Shown here in pieces: positions 8,013 to 16,241 of a stretch of DNA of 64,000 nt. Within the stretch, counting starts at the first letter, position 1; each line of letters begins with the position of its first letter. Source of the stretch: Microseira sp041929235 (lineage in GTDB: Bacteria; Cyanobacteriota; Cyanobacteriia; Cyanobacteriales; Aerosakkonemataceae); assembly GCF_041929235.1 (NCBI RefSeq), contig NZ_JBHFNP010000352.1, forward strand, positions 1-64,000, in the 5' to 3' direction. A model generated the notes under the pieces. It saw nothing but the letters and a program-made list of their open reading frames with translations. It ran no database searches and was not told where the DNA came from. Both the position numbers and the translations under genes were made by a program.

Positions 8013-9899
8013 GTGATTGATATAAACTGGCGGCGGAAGCTTTGGCGATCGCTACTAACATCGATAATGGCAATCGTTCTGATATGGGGCGCGTTTGGGT
8101 GTAGTTCGCGCACTTCCACACCCCCACCACCCGAGGTGCCCAAATCTGTACCGGCGAAAGTCCAACCGAAGATATCCGAAGCTTCGCCCCCCGCAGTCAT
8201 TCAACAATTGCGTCAGGAACTGGATAAATACCAGCCACAAGTCAAAATACTGAGTCCTCAACCCGACGAGGTGCTGCAAGATAATACTGTCACCGTCCAA
8301 TTTCAGGTTCAAGATCTGCCCATCTTCAAAAACGCAGATCTAGGTTTGGGGCCGCATCTCCACGTCTTCTTAGACAATCAACCTTACCAGGCAGTTTATA
8401 ACGCTTCGGAACCACTGGTGTTGGAAGATTTACCCCCCGGCACCCATACCCTGCGCGTTTTTGCTTCCCGTCCCTGGTACGAAAGCTTCAAAAACGAGGC
8501 AGCTTATGCCCAAACCACATTTCACATTTTCAGCAAAACCGATGAAAATAATCCCAACCCAACCTTGCCGCTGTTGACCTACAGCAGTCCTCAAGCGAGC
8601 TATGGAGCCGAGCCAATCATGCTCGACTTCTACCTTACCAACCAGCCGCACCTCGCAGCCCAAGAAAATCCCGGTATTGGTCAAGTGCGAATTCGCTGCA
8701 CGATTAACGGCGAAAGCTTCACCCTCGACCAATGGCAGCCAATTTATCTCAAAGGCTTTAAGTCAGGAAAGAACTGGGTACAGCTAGAGTTACTCGACGA
8801 ACAGGGTAACCCGATCAAAAATGCCTTCAACAACACGATTCGCGTCATTAACTATAACCCAGAAGGCAAAGATACTCTTTCTCAGCTAGTACGGGGCGAA
8901 TTGTCAGCTGATGATGCTCGTGGCATAGTCGATCCTGGCTACGTTGCCAAAGAACCAGCGCCTACTCCAACTCCAGAGGCAACACCCACACCGACTCCAA
9001 CTCCAGCAACAGGTGCAACAGAAACACCCACACCGACACCAACTCCAACCCCAAGCGCAACCCCAACTCCAGCACCAGCTGCAACACAAACGCCTACACC
9101 GACACCAACCCCCGTCGCAGTCCCGTCACCTGCGCCTACCGTTGAACAAACACCCGCAGTTCAACCACCTCAAGAGAAACTGCCTCAAGTTGAGCCAACT
9201 GCTTCTAAACCAATAGAAAAAGAGGAACCGCCTCAAGTTGAGCCAAGCAAACCATCTGAAACAGAGCCAACTGCTTCTAAAAAAATAGAAGAGCCTAAAT
9301 CGGATGGATTTTACAGTCGCTTCCCCCGTCCAGGTGCTGCGGAAGCCACTCCCTCACCCGCACCGCTGGCAACAGAACCCAAACAGGTGCAAAAACCAAA
9401 ATTCGGCGGATTCTTTAATTTCTTCCGGCGTCAACCTGCTGTTATGCCTTCACCTTCGCCCAGTTTGACGCCAACGCTACCGGAAGTAATTGTTACACCA
9501 ACACCTGCACCGGCAGCAGCTAAAGCCGAGCCTTCAATACCAGAAACTTTGCCAGAAGTCAAGCCTTCTATTTCTCCTCAGCCGTCTTTAGAACCAACTA
9601 CTCCTGTAGAAGAAAAACAGGCAACTGACCAAACGAGCGAAACTAATACCCCTGTCGATACAGAGGAGACAACTCAGCCAGAACCAGAAGCAACACCAGA
9701 ATTAGAGTTGAAGCTTCCCAGTGAATCAACAGAACCATCTGCACCAGGGAAACAAGCAACACCAGAATCAGAGTTGAAGGTTTTCAGTGAATCAACAGAA
9801 CCATCTGCACCAGGGAAAGAAGCAGAAGCACCAACAACGCCAGAACCATCAGAAACTCAGACACCTGAAAAAACGACGGGTGTTCTAACAGAGAGTTGA
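8013..9899 (+). CDS. Pro/Thr-rich envelope lipoprotein, function unknown
   Basis: The product has a positively charged N terminus (INWRRKLWR), a hydrophobic segment and a cysteine in WGAFGCSS, so it is probably a lipoprotein. The -3 residue is not the ideal Leu. Roughly residues 70-300 form one or two beta-sandwich-like regions (VKILSPQPDEVL, GPHLHVFLDN, LPPGTHTLRVFA) that occur in cyanobacterial proteins without a known role to me. From about residue 310 to the end it is low-complexity Thr-Pro-Glu-Ser sequence, including runs of TPTPTP and two near-identical copies of a unit containing SESTEPSAPGK (9720-9825). I chose GTG 8013, ten bases after AGGAG; GTG 7977 is an alternative. The tail may span the peptidoglycan. 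Confidence 0.65.
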   Translation: MIDINWRRKLWRSLLTSIMAIVLIWGAFGCSSRTSTPPPPEVPKSVPAKVQPKISEASPPAVIQQLRQELDKYQPQVKILSPQPDEVLQDNTVTVQFQVQDLPIFKNADLGLGPHLHVFLDNQPYQAVYNASEPLVLEDLPPGTHTLRVFASRPWYESFKNEAAYAQTTFHIFSKTDENNPNPTLPLLTYSSPQASYGAEPIMLDFYLTNQPHLAAQENPGIGQVRIRCTINGESFTLDQWQPIYLKGFKSGKNWVQLELLDEQGNPIKNAFNNTIRVINYNPEGKDTLSQLVRGELSADDARGIVDPGYVAKEPAPTPTPEATPTPTPTPATGATETPTPTPTPTPSATPTPAPAATQTPTPTPTPVAVPSPAPTVEQTPAVQPPQEKLPQVEPTASKPIEKEEPPQVEPSKPSETEPTASKKIEEPKSDGFYSRFPRPGAAEATPSPAPLATEPKQVQKPKFGGFFNFFRRQPAVMPSPSPSLTPTLPEVIVTPTPAPAAAKAEPSIPETLPEVKPSISPQPSLEPTTPVEEKQATDQTSETNTPVDTEETTQPEPEATPELELKLPSESTEPSAPGKQATPESELKVFSESTEPSAPGKEAEAPTTPEPSETQTPEKTTGVLTES

Positions 9900-9920
9900 T
9901 TGAATCGGGTAGGGTGGGCA

Positions 9921-10280
9921 ATGCTCACCCTGCTGGAGGGCGATCGCACTCCCCCTCAAACTGCCGCTAAAGTAAAGAAGTCAAGACTTACGCACGTCGA
10001 GGGCATCACCTTTGTTTCTGCTGGATTTATTCTCAAGCCAGAAGGGCAAGAAACCCGGCTTGATGATTATGTAGAGGAGGTTAAGTTTTGCTGGCAAGAT
10101 AGCTTTAAAAGTTCTGGTAATGAATGGCAATATCCAAAGGTTTGGCTGGTTGAAGAATATACTGTAAAGTTATATAATGAGGACATGAATTTAGAGCATT
10201 GTGAACGAGGTAATCGCATACAAAGTAAAGTTAAACGTGAGCTAATCAGGCATCTGCGTCAATCCTATCTACTTGGCTAA
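9921..10280 (+). CDS. Hypothetical protein
   Basis: I do not recognise this soluble, charged protein of about 119 residues. The region from about residue 30 on (VEGITFVSAGFIL) looks like real coding sequence, while the first 25 residues contain a HIP1 site and may be non-coding. The true start is uncertain: TTG 9900, ATG 9921 or a later codon. It follows the lipoprotein gene closely and could be read through from it. Confidence 0.4.
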   Translation: MLTLLEGDRTPPQTAAKVKKSRLTHVEGITFVSAGFILKPEGQETRLDDYVEEVKFCWQDSFKSSGNEWQYPKVWLVEEYTVKLYNEDMNLEHCERGNRIQSKVKRELIRHLRQSYLLG

Positions 10281-10413
10281 GGATACATTAATTACCAACA
10301 GGATATTCCGCTTCTGGAATACTGCTAATCGGCTTACTAAACCAGAGAATTTTGGATAAAATTAGGGGGGATAAATGCAAGTGAGGAAAGTCCAAGAATA
10401 GGCGGCGTAACTG

Positions 10414-11388
10414 ATGAAAACCGACAAGGCTTTGCATGTGAGAGGAATAATCCTCCTGATCTTGATTAATTTGGTAGCGGCTACGACTTATCCACTGACC
10501 AAAGACATCGTTAGTAGTCTTTCACCAAGTGTATTGATAGCTACGCGTTTTGTAATAGCGGCGTTTTTTTTTGCTAGGAATTTACGAAATCTAAATATAC
10601 TGCTGCTTCGCGATGGTGCGATTCTGGGACTTTTGCTGTTCCTCTATTTGACGACCGAAACAATTGCCCTTAAGACCATACCGGTAAATCGAGCCGTATT
10701 CATTGTGAGTCTAAGTGCACTGCTCGTGCCTTTGCTGGGGTGGTTAAATGGTCAACGCATATTACTGAGAACGTTTCTGTCTGCTGGATTAGCAGCGCTC
10801 GGGATTGGCGTAATGTTTTGGGAAGGAGGAGGACTGGGAGTTGGCGACCTGTTAATGTTGGGTGGTACTGTTTTTTATGCACTCTATACTCTATTCTTGG
10901 AGAAAGTCACACTAAATCACCCTGCTTTATCACTCACCAGTGTCCAACTGTTATGTATTGCGGGACTGGGAGCATTGTGGTCTAACTCGCGAATCATGAC
11001 AGAGTTTGATGCAATTAACCAGCAATGGGGACCAATTCTCTATCTGGCACTGGTAGCAACTGCTGCCATCATCTGGCTGCAAACTTTAGCACAACGTTGG
11101 GTTTCAGCAAATGAAACTGCTTTACTCTACACAATTGATCCTATATTCTCCGTAATCTTCTCGTTTTGGCTACTGGGTGAACAGCTAGGTATACGAGGAC
11201 TACTTGGCGCAGGTTTTGTTCTGGCTGCTCTTGTACTAAGTCAAGGCTTTCAGGGGACTGAGCAGCCTAGCGACGTACAAGTTAATGGGTCGGCTATTGC
11301 AGAACTGTTATCGGCTGATATTGAGTCAATTAATGTTCCAGCGACCCTTGTGACCCCTAACCTTGTGGAATTGGAATTAGATTCGTAA
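10414..11388 (+). CDS. DMT-superfamily (EamA) transporter
   Basis: The protein has 324 residues with ten hydrophobic segments arranged as two five-helix EamA halves, as in RhaT/YdcZ-like drug/metabolite exporters. Typical family signatures are visible: ATTYPLTKDIV in helix 1, a conserved Glu-containing loop (TTETIALKTIPVNRA), and PIFSVIFSFWLLGEQL in the second half. The substrate cannot be read from sequence; amino acids, nucleotides or drugs are all known for the family. The last 45 residues are a soluble tail. A SET-domain gene follows after 18 bases and is probably co-transcribed. Confidence 0.85.
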   Translation: MKTDKALHVRGIILLILINLVAATTYPLTKDIVSSLSPSVLIATRFVIAAFFFARNLRNLNILLLRDGAILGLLLFLYLTTETIALKTIPVNRAVFIVSLSALLVPLLGWLNGQRILLRTFLSAGLAALGIGVMFWEGGGLGVGDLLMLGGTVFYALYTLFLEKVTLNHPALSLTSVQLLCIAGLGALWSNSRIMTEFDAINQQWGPILYLALVATAAIIWLQTLAQRWVSANETALLYTIDPIFSVIFSFWLLGEQLGIRGLLGAGFVLAALVLSQGFQGTEQPSDVQVNGSAIAELLSADIESINVPATLVTPNLVELELDS

Positions 11389-11406
11389 TCTGTACTAGGA
11401 AAAAAA

Positions 11407-11862
11407 ATGGACATGGGCAGCGATATTTTCATACAACAAACCGAGAAAGGCAGAGGCGTTTTCGCTGGCAGATTCTTCCGTAAAGGTGAGACTGTGGTGG
11501 TTGGACACCGAGTCAAGATCCTGCCAGAAAGAACTATTTACTCCTTCCAGATGGACTTTGACCTGCATGTAGAATTAGATCAACCGGCAGAATTGATCAA
11601 TCATTCTTGTAGCCCCAACACGGGGGTGCGGAATAACCAATTCGGAGGCTACGATTTCGTAGCCTTGGTTGATATTCCTGTAGGCAGCGAGATTACATGG
11701 GACTACGAAACAACCGAGTATTCTTTCATTGACATTCCAAGATGTTATTGTGGATCGCCTCAATGTCGATTAAAGCCTCGTGGATTCAAATTTCTCCCTG
11801 CCGAAGTCAAGAAAAAGTACGGTGAGTTTATCGCCGATTACCTAAAGGTAACCGCAGTTTAA
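11407..11862 (+). CDS. SET-domain protein lysine methyltransferase
   Basis: The 151-residue protein shows the SET signature. Residues 62-70 (ELINHSCSP) form the knot that binds S-adenosylmethionine, residues 94-101 (SEITWDYE) include the catalytic tyrosine Y100, and the post-SET cluster C113, C115 and C120 (CYCGSPQC) would bind zinc with the knot cysteine. The N-terminal strand GRGVFAGRFFRKGE is also typical. SET enzymes transfer methyl groups to protein lysines. They are common in eukaryotes and scattered in bacteria, so horizontal transfer is likely. The gene sits 18 bases after the EamA exporter. Its substrate is unknown. Confidence 0.85.
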   Translation: MDMGSDIFIQQTEKGRGVFAGRFFRKGETVVVGHRVKILPERTIYSFQMDFDLHVELDQPAELINHSCSPNTGVRNNQFGGYDFVALVDIPVGSEITWDYETTEYSFIDIPRCYCGSPQCRLKPRGFKFLPAEVKKKYGEFIADYLKVTAV

Positions 11863-11959
11863 AACTGCACCCAGTTTCAGGTTGGAGATGGAGGTATGGC
11901 TCTGGCATGGGGTTGACTTTAGCTACTAACGTAAGTTGCTAGTTACATCCAACGACGCT

Positions 11960-12044
11960 GGTAATGGGTAATGGGTAATTGGTAATTGTCACGATTCCAC
12001 CCCCAATGAATCGAATTAGCAATTACCAATTACCAATTACCAAT
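11960..12044. repeat. Inverted heptamer repeats (GGTAATT/AATTACC)
   Basis: The left arm (11960-11988) repeats GGTAATG and GGTAATT; the right arm (12020-12044) repeats AATTACC. Together they form a long imperfect hairpin around a unique 31-base centre. This matches the short tandemly repeated heptamers known from filamentous cyanobacteria. It lies between the convergent SET and KaiB-domain genes, where it could act as a bidirectional terminator. Confidence 0.7.
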
Positions 12045-12118
12045 GTGACAACAAGCTCAAATTCTGAGGCAAGCGCTCGGGACTAAAGTAAACGTTCGTA
12101 GTAAGGACTTTAGTCCTT

Positions 12119-12868
12119 TCAAGCATCCGGAAGAATTAACAAACGTAGAATTTTTTCTACATCATCGATTTCACCCACTATCTTTCGTACAGGTCGAGGC
12201 CAAATTTTGACAATCGTGGGTGTAGCAGATACCTGAGCAGCTTCTGCTTGCTCCGGATGCTTTAAAACATCAATCACTTTCAAAGTATAAGGTTGATGGA
12301 GCGACTGTTCCAAAAGCTGGTGCAAATTCTGAAGAATTCGCTCGGTAGCCGCATTGTAACCAGAAACAAAAAGGCGCAGCACATATCCAGGAGTTTCGGG
12401 CATTTCAGGCAGGTGCGAGTATTGTTCTGGTTCCCAACGCGGGTAAAAACCGTTTTTTTCAAATTGCACTACCAAGTCGTGTTCTTCCCACAATTGCGGG
12501 AAGTCCTCGCGATAAGTTCCCAACACCATAGGATCGCAATGTTCCTCTTGCCAAGGAGCAGTTTGCCAGACCAAATCCCGCATTTGAAAAATAGCGTTCA
12601 GCAGCGCTTGATGACGCAGAACAGGTGGGTAAGCTTCCGCAAAAATCTGCACTTGCTGCGTGCGAGGATTTAACGAGCGATCGATCGTAGCCGTGTAGCA
12701 GGGTACTAAAAAATGGGGTGGCTCTGGTAGAGATAAAATTTCCTGCAACGCCGCACACAAATGCAGATGCCATCGATTTTGCTTGTTGGGGTCAATGCAG
12801 TAAATTAAATCTCCCCCTGGGGTGAACAGCGCAATACCTTTGAAAAATTGTTCTTTGTCAGTAGTCAT
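12119..12868 (-). CDS. KaiB-domain protein with a cyanobacteria-type N-terminal domain
   Basis: Residues about 160-245 match the thioredoxin-like KaiB family, which includes KaiB and the sensor domain of the clock kinase SasA: YVLRLFVSGYNAAT, then LKVIDVLKHPEQAE, SATPTIVKIWP and a final helix. Residues 1-155 form a separate domain I do not recognise (FFKGIALFTPGGDLIYCID). It has no kinase domain, so it is not SasA, and at 249 residues it is far longer than KaiB, which has about 100. It may bind KaiC or simply use the fold. No kaiA or kaiC lies nearby. Convergent with the SET gene. Confidence 0.75.
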   Translation of the reverse strand: MTTDKEQFFKGIALFTPGGDLIYCIDPNKQNRWHLHLCAALQEILSLPEPPHFLVPCYTATIDRSLNPRTQQVQIFAEAYPPVLRHQALLNAIFQMRDLVWQTAPWQEEHCDPMVLGTYREDFPQLWEEHDLVVQFEKNGFYPRWEPEQYSHLPEMPETPGYVLRLFVSGYNAATERILQNLHQLLEQSLHQPYTLKVIDVLKHPEQAEAAQVSATPTIVKIWPRPVRKIVGEIDDVEKILRLLILPDA

Positions 12869-13139
12869 TAGTCAGTTGTTAGTTGTGTACGAGTAAGTTT
12901 GACTAAACATCCATATCAATAAATCGACAATTGTTATAAACTTGCCCAAGTCATATCATGTCATTAAGCAAAGGTAGTGCAAGTGTTTTTGATACTGTAG
13001 GCGTGGGTTTTACCAATCAATCCGTGGAACCACGAGATATTTCGTTAAACCCGCCCCTACAACAAGCAAAGTATAAATAAACCCGCCCCGCAACTGCGTT
13101 ACCAATGAACCAAACATAATATCAGTAGGATTTAGGCAA

Positions 13140-13354
13140 AGAAACCAGGTTTCTCGGAAAAATAGTCGATTTGTCAGCTAGAGATAGACTCAGAAACCAG
13201 GTTTCTCGGAAAAATAGTCGATTTGTCAGCTAGAGATAGACTCAGAAACCAGGTTTCTCGGAAAAATCGTGGATTTGTCAGCTAGAGATCGACTCAGAAA
13301 CCGGGTTTCTCGGAAAAATCGTGGATTTGTCAACTAGAGATATACTCAGAAACA
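13140..13354. repeat. Tandem array, four 52-bp units with palindromic core
   Basis: Four units start at 13140, 13192, 13244 and 13296, exactly 52 bases apart, with a partial fifth from 13348. Each opens with the palindrome GAAACCNGGTTTC followed by CGGAAAAAT and a conserved ATTTGTCAGCTAGAGAT block. Divergent single copies or cores occur at 15142, 47769, 50186, 50223, 59651 and 60728. The rest of this gap (12869-13139 and 13355-13399) holds no gene I can see. Confidence 0.9.
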
Positions 13355-13399
13355 AAGGTGATGGCATCGTCGTGGGTAAGTCCTGAGTTGTTTTTTCGA

Positions 13400-13433
13400 T
13401 AAAATAACCCCAGGCGAGATACCTGGGGCTATT
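13400..13433 (-). terminator. Terminator downstream of pilT-type gene
   Basis: CCCCAGG (13408-13414), a seven-base loop and CCTGGGG (13422-13428) form a stable hairpin. Read on the minus strand it is followed by a T-rich tail. It lies 19 bases past the stop of the PilT-type ATPase gene. Confidence 0.8.
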
Positions 13434-13451
13434 TGCTGACAAGATAGATAA

Positions 13452-14909
13452 TTATACGCGACCTCGGAGGAACTGAGCCATCTCGTTCGGAGTCGGGGAC
13501 ATTTCCAAGGCAATTTCTTCGGTGATGCGACCGTCTTGATACAGCTTGAGCAGAGATTTATTCATCGTAGTCATGCCGTCGAATTCAGAGCGGTTCATGA
13601 TCAGCGTAATTTCATCGTACTGACCCTCTTTGATATATTCTTTGACAGAATCAGTATTGATCAGAATGTCGTGGAAAGCTGCACGCTTACCATCGGTTGT
13701 TTTGCACAATCCTTGGGCAATTACTGCTACCAAGGATTCGGACAAGGCAACTCGCATTGAATGCTGTTCTTCCGCCGAGTAAAGGTTGAGAATCCGCTCG
13801 ATGGTTTTGACGGCGCTGTTCGTGTGCAGCGTTCCCATTACTAAGTGACCCGTTTGCGCTGCTTTGAGGGCGGTGTTGACGGTTTCTTTATCCCGCATTT
13901 CACCCACCAGAATCAAATCTGGGTCTTCCCGCAAGGCAGCTTTGAGAGCGTTGTCAAACTTGAGGGTATGCATCCCGACTTCCCGTTGCTTAATCAGCGA
14001 CTTGCGGCTTTGATGGACGAATTCAATCGGGTCTTCAATGGTGATGATGTGCTTCGCCATCTCTTTATTGATATAGTCGATCATCGCCGCCATTGTGGTG
14101 GATTTACCAGAACCCGTTGGTCCGGTCACCAAAATCAGTCCCTTGTGATAGTGGCAAATATCTTTGAAGATTGCGGGTAAGTTTAACTGCTCCATTGTCA
14201 AAATTTTGACCGGAATCAGCCGCATCACCATTGCTGGACCGCGCAGCGAGCCAAAGATGTTAATCCGCACGCGGGCGAAGTCGTATTGCGTCGCACCGTC
14301 AAAGTCTAAGTGGTCTTGAAAGCGACGAATTTCGTCATCGGTCAACACTTCCCGCAGCCAGCTGGAAAACGTAGCTTCGTCAGTTACGGGCCATTCTGTG
14401 CCAATAATGTCCCCCCGATGGCGGAAGCGGGGTGGTTCTGCTACACCCAGGTGAATGTCTGAATATCCCTGCTCAAAGGCTTTTTTTACAATTGTCTCTA
14501 GAGTCGGTTGCCCTGGTGGAAGACCTGTAGTTTTAGGTGTTGCTGGAGCGGCTGCGGGCGCTGCGGCTGGGGGTGGAGAAGCTTGTTTAACAGCGGCAGC
14601 AGGGGCTGTTTGTGCGGGCGGCGGTGATGTGGGTGGGGGTGCGGCTGCCCCTGGAGTCCGGGGCATTGTGGGCGGTACACCCATCGTGTTGGTTGGATTC
14701 GGATTCCGAGGTATTCCCGGCGGTGGGGGCGGCGGGGGGGTGGCTCCTGGAGTCGGCTGTCCCATGGGCATGGTTACAGTGCGATCCGTTGGCTGCTGAT
14801 TGAGGTTAGCAGCCCCATCGGGGGTGGGGCGAGGTGGGGGCGGCGGTACGGGCGGAACGCTACGATAACCAGGTGGGGGCGATATGGGTGGACGCTGTGA
14901 ATCTGTCAT
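13452..14909 (-). CDS. PilT-type twitching ATPase with long Pro-rich N-terminal extension
   Basis: The protein has 485 residues. Residues 1-135 are a disordered Pro/Ala-rich stretch. Residues 136-485 are a complete PilT: Walker A GPTGSGKST near 263-271, an Asp box with ITIEDPIEF, Walker B DLILVGEMRD and the His box GTLHTNSAVKTIERI. PilT hexamers retract type IV pili for twitching motility and DNA uptake; the ATPase works at the cytoplasmic base of the pilus. Cyanobacteria often have two PilT paralogs; the long extension suggests the second, PilT2-like, form, but I cannot settle this. It stands alone with its own terminator. Confidence 0.9.
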   Translation of the reverse strand: MTDSQRPPISPPPGYRSVPPVPPPPPRPTPDGAANLNQQPTDRTVTMPMGQPTPGATPPPPPPPGIPRNPNPTNTMGVPPTMPRTPGAAAPPPTSPPPAQTAPAAAVKQASPPPAAAPAAAPATPKTTGLPPGQPTLETIVKKAFEQGYSDIHLGVAEPPRFRHRGDIIGTEWPVTDEATFSSWLREVLTDDEIRRFQDHLDFDGATQYDFARVRINIFGSLRGPAMVMRLIPVKILTMEQLNLPAIFKDICHYHKGLILVTGPTGSGKSTTMAAMIDYINKEMAKHIITIEDPIEFVHQSRKSLIKQREVGMHTLKFDNALKAALREDPDLILVGEMRDKETVNTALKAAQTGHLVMGTLHTNSAVKTIERILNLYSAEEQHSMRVALSESLVAVIAQGLCKTTDGKRAAFHDILINTDSVKEYIKEGQYDEITLIMNRSEFDGMTTMNKSLLKLYQDGRITEEIALEMSPTPNEMAQFLRGRV

Positions 14910-15700
14910 AGATTTATTTCTTTACTAGACTTGGGGATTTTCTATCTTTCGGGGTACAGCGAACTGGCTGGTATTTTGCTAACTTCAGTTTTCCCATAAA
15001 TTGGTGTCGAGCATCAGTTCAGATAGAACATCGGAAATTTATTTAATCGTTGTTTGTGCAATAGCTTAATCCAACCGAGCGGCTCCACGCCTGGATGACG
15101 TCAGGGAAGGTTACGAATACAGGACTTACGCAAGAAGAGAAAAGAAACCTGGTTTCTTCGTTAATCTCTGGTTCCCAAACCCACGATTTTTCGTATCACC
15201 TTAGTTTCTTGGCGAAAGTCCTGGAATCATTGGCTTTAAGCAATCGCCTAAGCAAGACAAGCGAGATAAGTTCTGATCTCCCATCTGTCCCGATGGGCGA
15301 CTGGTAGGCGAAAATTTTTTCTTTAACCAAGAACTTTTTATAAGCTTTAAGAAATTTTTTTGGCTCAAGCATAGGTTATATTTATAAAAACATCTGATGC
15401 CGGTTTTCCCCATTCGTCTCTAAATTCTCATGCGCCTCGTGCAAAAAATATATCCTTAGATAGATGCAGGATAATTATTTACTATTTGACTATTTGATGA
15501 TAAAAGTGGAAAAAGGCTGAAAGGCTTATGGGGCTTGATAAAGAGCGATAGTAAGCCAGCAAGTGTAAAGTTTATTAAAAATTATGCTCATCTTCATGAA
15601 AAGTTTATATATACTAAAAACCACGCGATCCCGAAGCGGGGATGAACATACAGTATTCTGCACAACTTTAATTCTGGACTTAACCCAAGGAGAGATTAAA
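14910..15700. other. Long intergenic region between divergent genes
   Basis: Some 790 bases with no gene I can support. It must contain the pilT-type promoter (left) and the promoter of the small membrane protein (right). A copy of the GAAACC-GGTTTC repeat lies at 15142-15160. Small open frames here cross the repeat and look spurious. Confidence 0.5.
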
Positions 15701-16081
15701 ATGGCATTATCCAACAGCCAGACCTTAACACATACTTATTCCTTCGCAGCGATCAAGAGCTTTTTGATTTGGACTTTCGCTCTGTCAGTGTGCCTGCTGG
15801 TCGTAGGGTTCCCCATCGTGATCCTGATGGTGATCTTCGGGTCTTTATTGTCGATAGTGTTGCAATCTGTAATGCCGGTCAGTGCCGTTTTGCTAGTGGC
15901 AGGTGCTTTAATAGGAGCGAATCTTTTAGCGGTGATGGCAGGTGCGGCAATGCTCTCTGCTAAAGGCGTTCATCCAAACCAAGTCAGTTGGTTGCGTTGG
16001 ATGTACGGTCAGGAGAACCCCGTACATAAGTCAGTGTACGCTGCTTGTCCTTTAACCTGCGATATCCATCCGTCTGCGTAA
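15701..16081 (+). CDS. Small integral membrane protein, unknown function
   Basis: The protein has 126 residues and two or three hydrophobic segments (about 20-48, 52-75 and 76-95). The rest is short and polar, ending in a cysteine-containing tail. I do not recognise it. I chose ATG 15701 because AAGGAGAG lies eight bases upstream; the frame is open to 15584 but that part is upstream repeat-like sequence. A terminator follows 57 bases after the stop, so it is a single-gene transcript. Confidence 0.65.
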   Translation: MALSNSQTLTHTYSFAAIKSFLIWTFALSVCLLVVGFPIVILMVIFGSLLSIVLQSVMPVSAVLLVAGALIGANLLAVMAGAAMLSAKGVHPNQVSWLRWMYGQENPVHKSVYAACPLTCDIHPSA

Positions 16082-16138
16082 TCTAGTAGGGAGGTATCTT
16101 TTGTAAGCCTATCTAGCATTGTTGCAACGGATTTACTG

Positions 16139-16161
16139 ACCCGGCAAAAGCCGGGTTTTTT
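16139..16161 (+). terminator. Rho-independent terminator
   Basis: ACCCGGC-AAAA-GCCGGGT followed by a T run ends the transcript of the small membrane protein gene. Confidence 0.85.
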
Positions 16162-16241
16162 CACAATAAATTTTTTGCTCTTGACAGTAGGATGTGGAAA
16201 AATTAACATCAGGCTGACAACTGGCTATGCCCTGGGGTTAA

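Noticed and set aside
13140..13354. Possible CRISPR array (regular 52-bp spacing)
   Set aside because: The whole 52-base unit is repeated, with no variable spacers between constant repeats, and no cas genes are nearby.
14455..14799. Gly/Val/Ala-rich frame on the plus strand opposite the pilT-type gene
   Set aside because: It is the antisense of the Pro/Ala-rich N-terminal extension, a low-complexity artefact.
15095..15413. Small frames on both strands between pilT-type and membrane-protein genes
   Set aside because: They overlap each other and the palindromic repeat, and lack ribosome sites.
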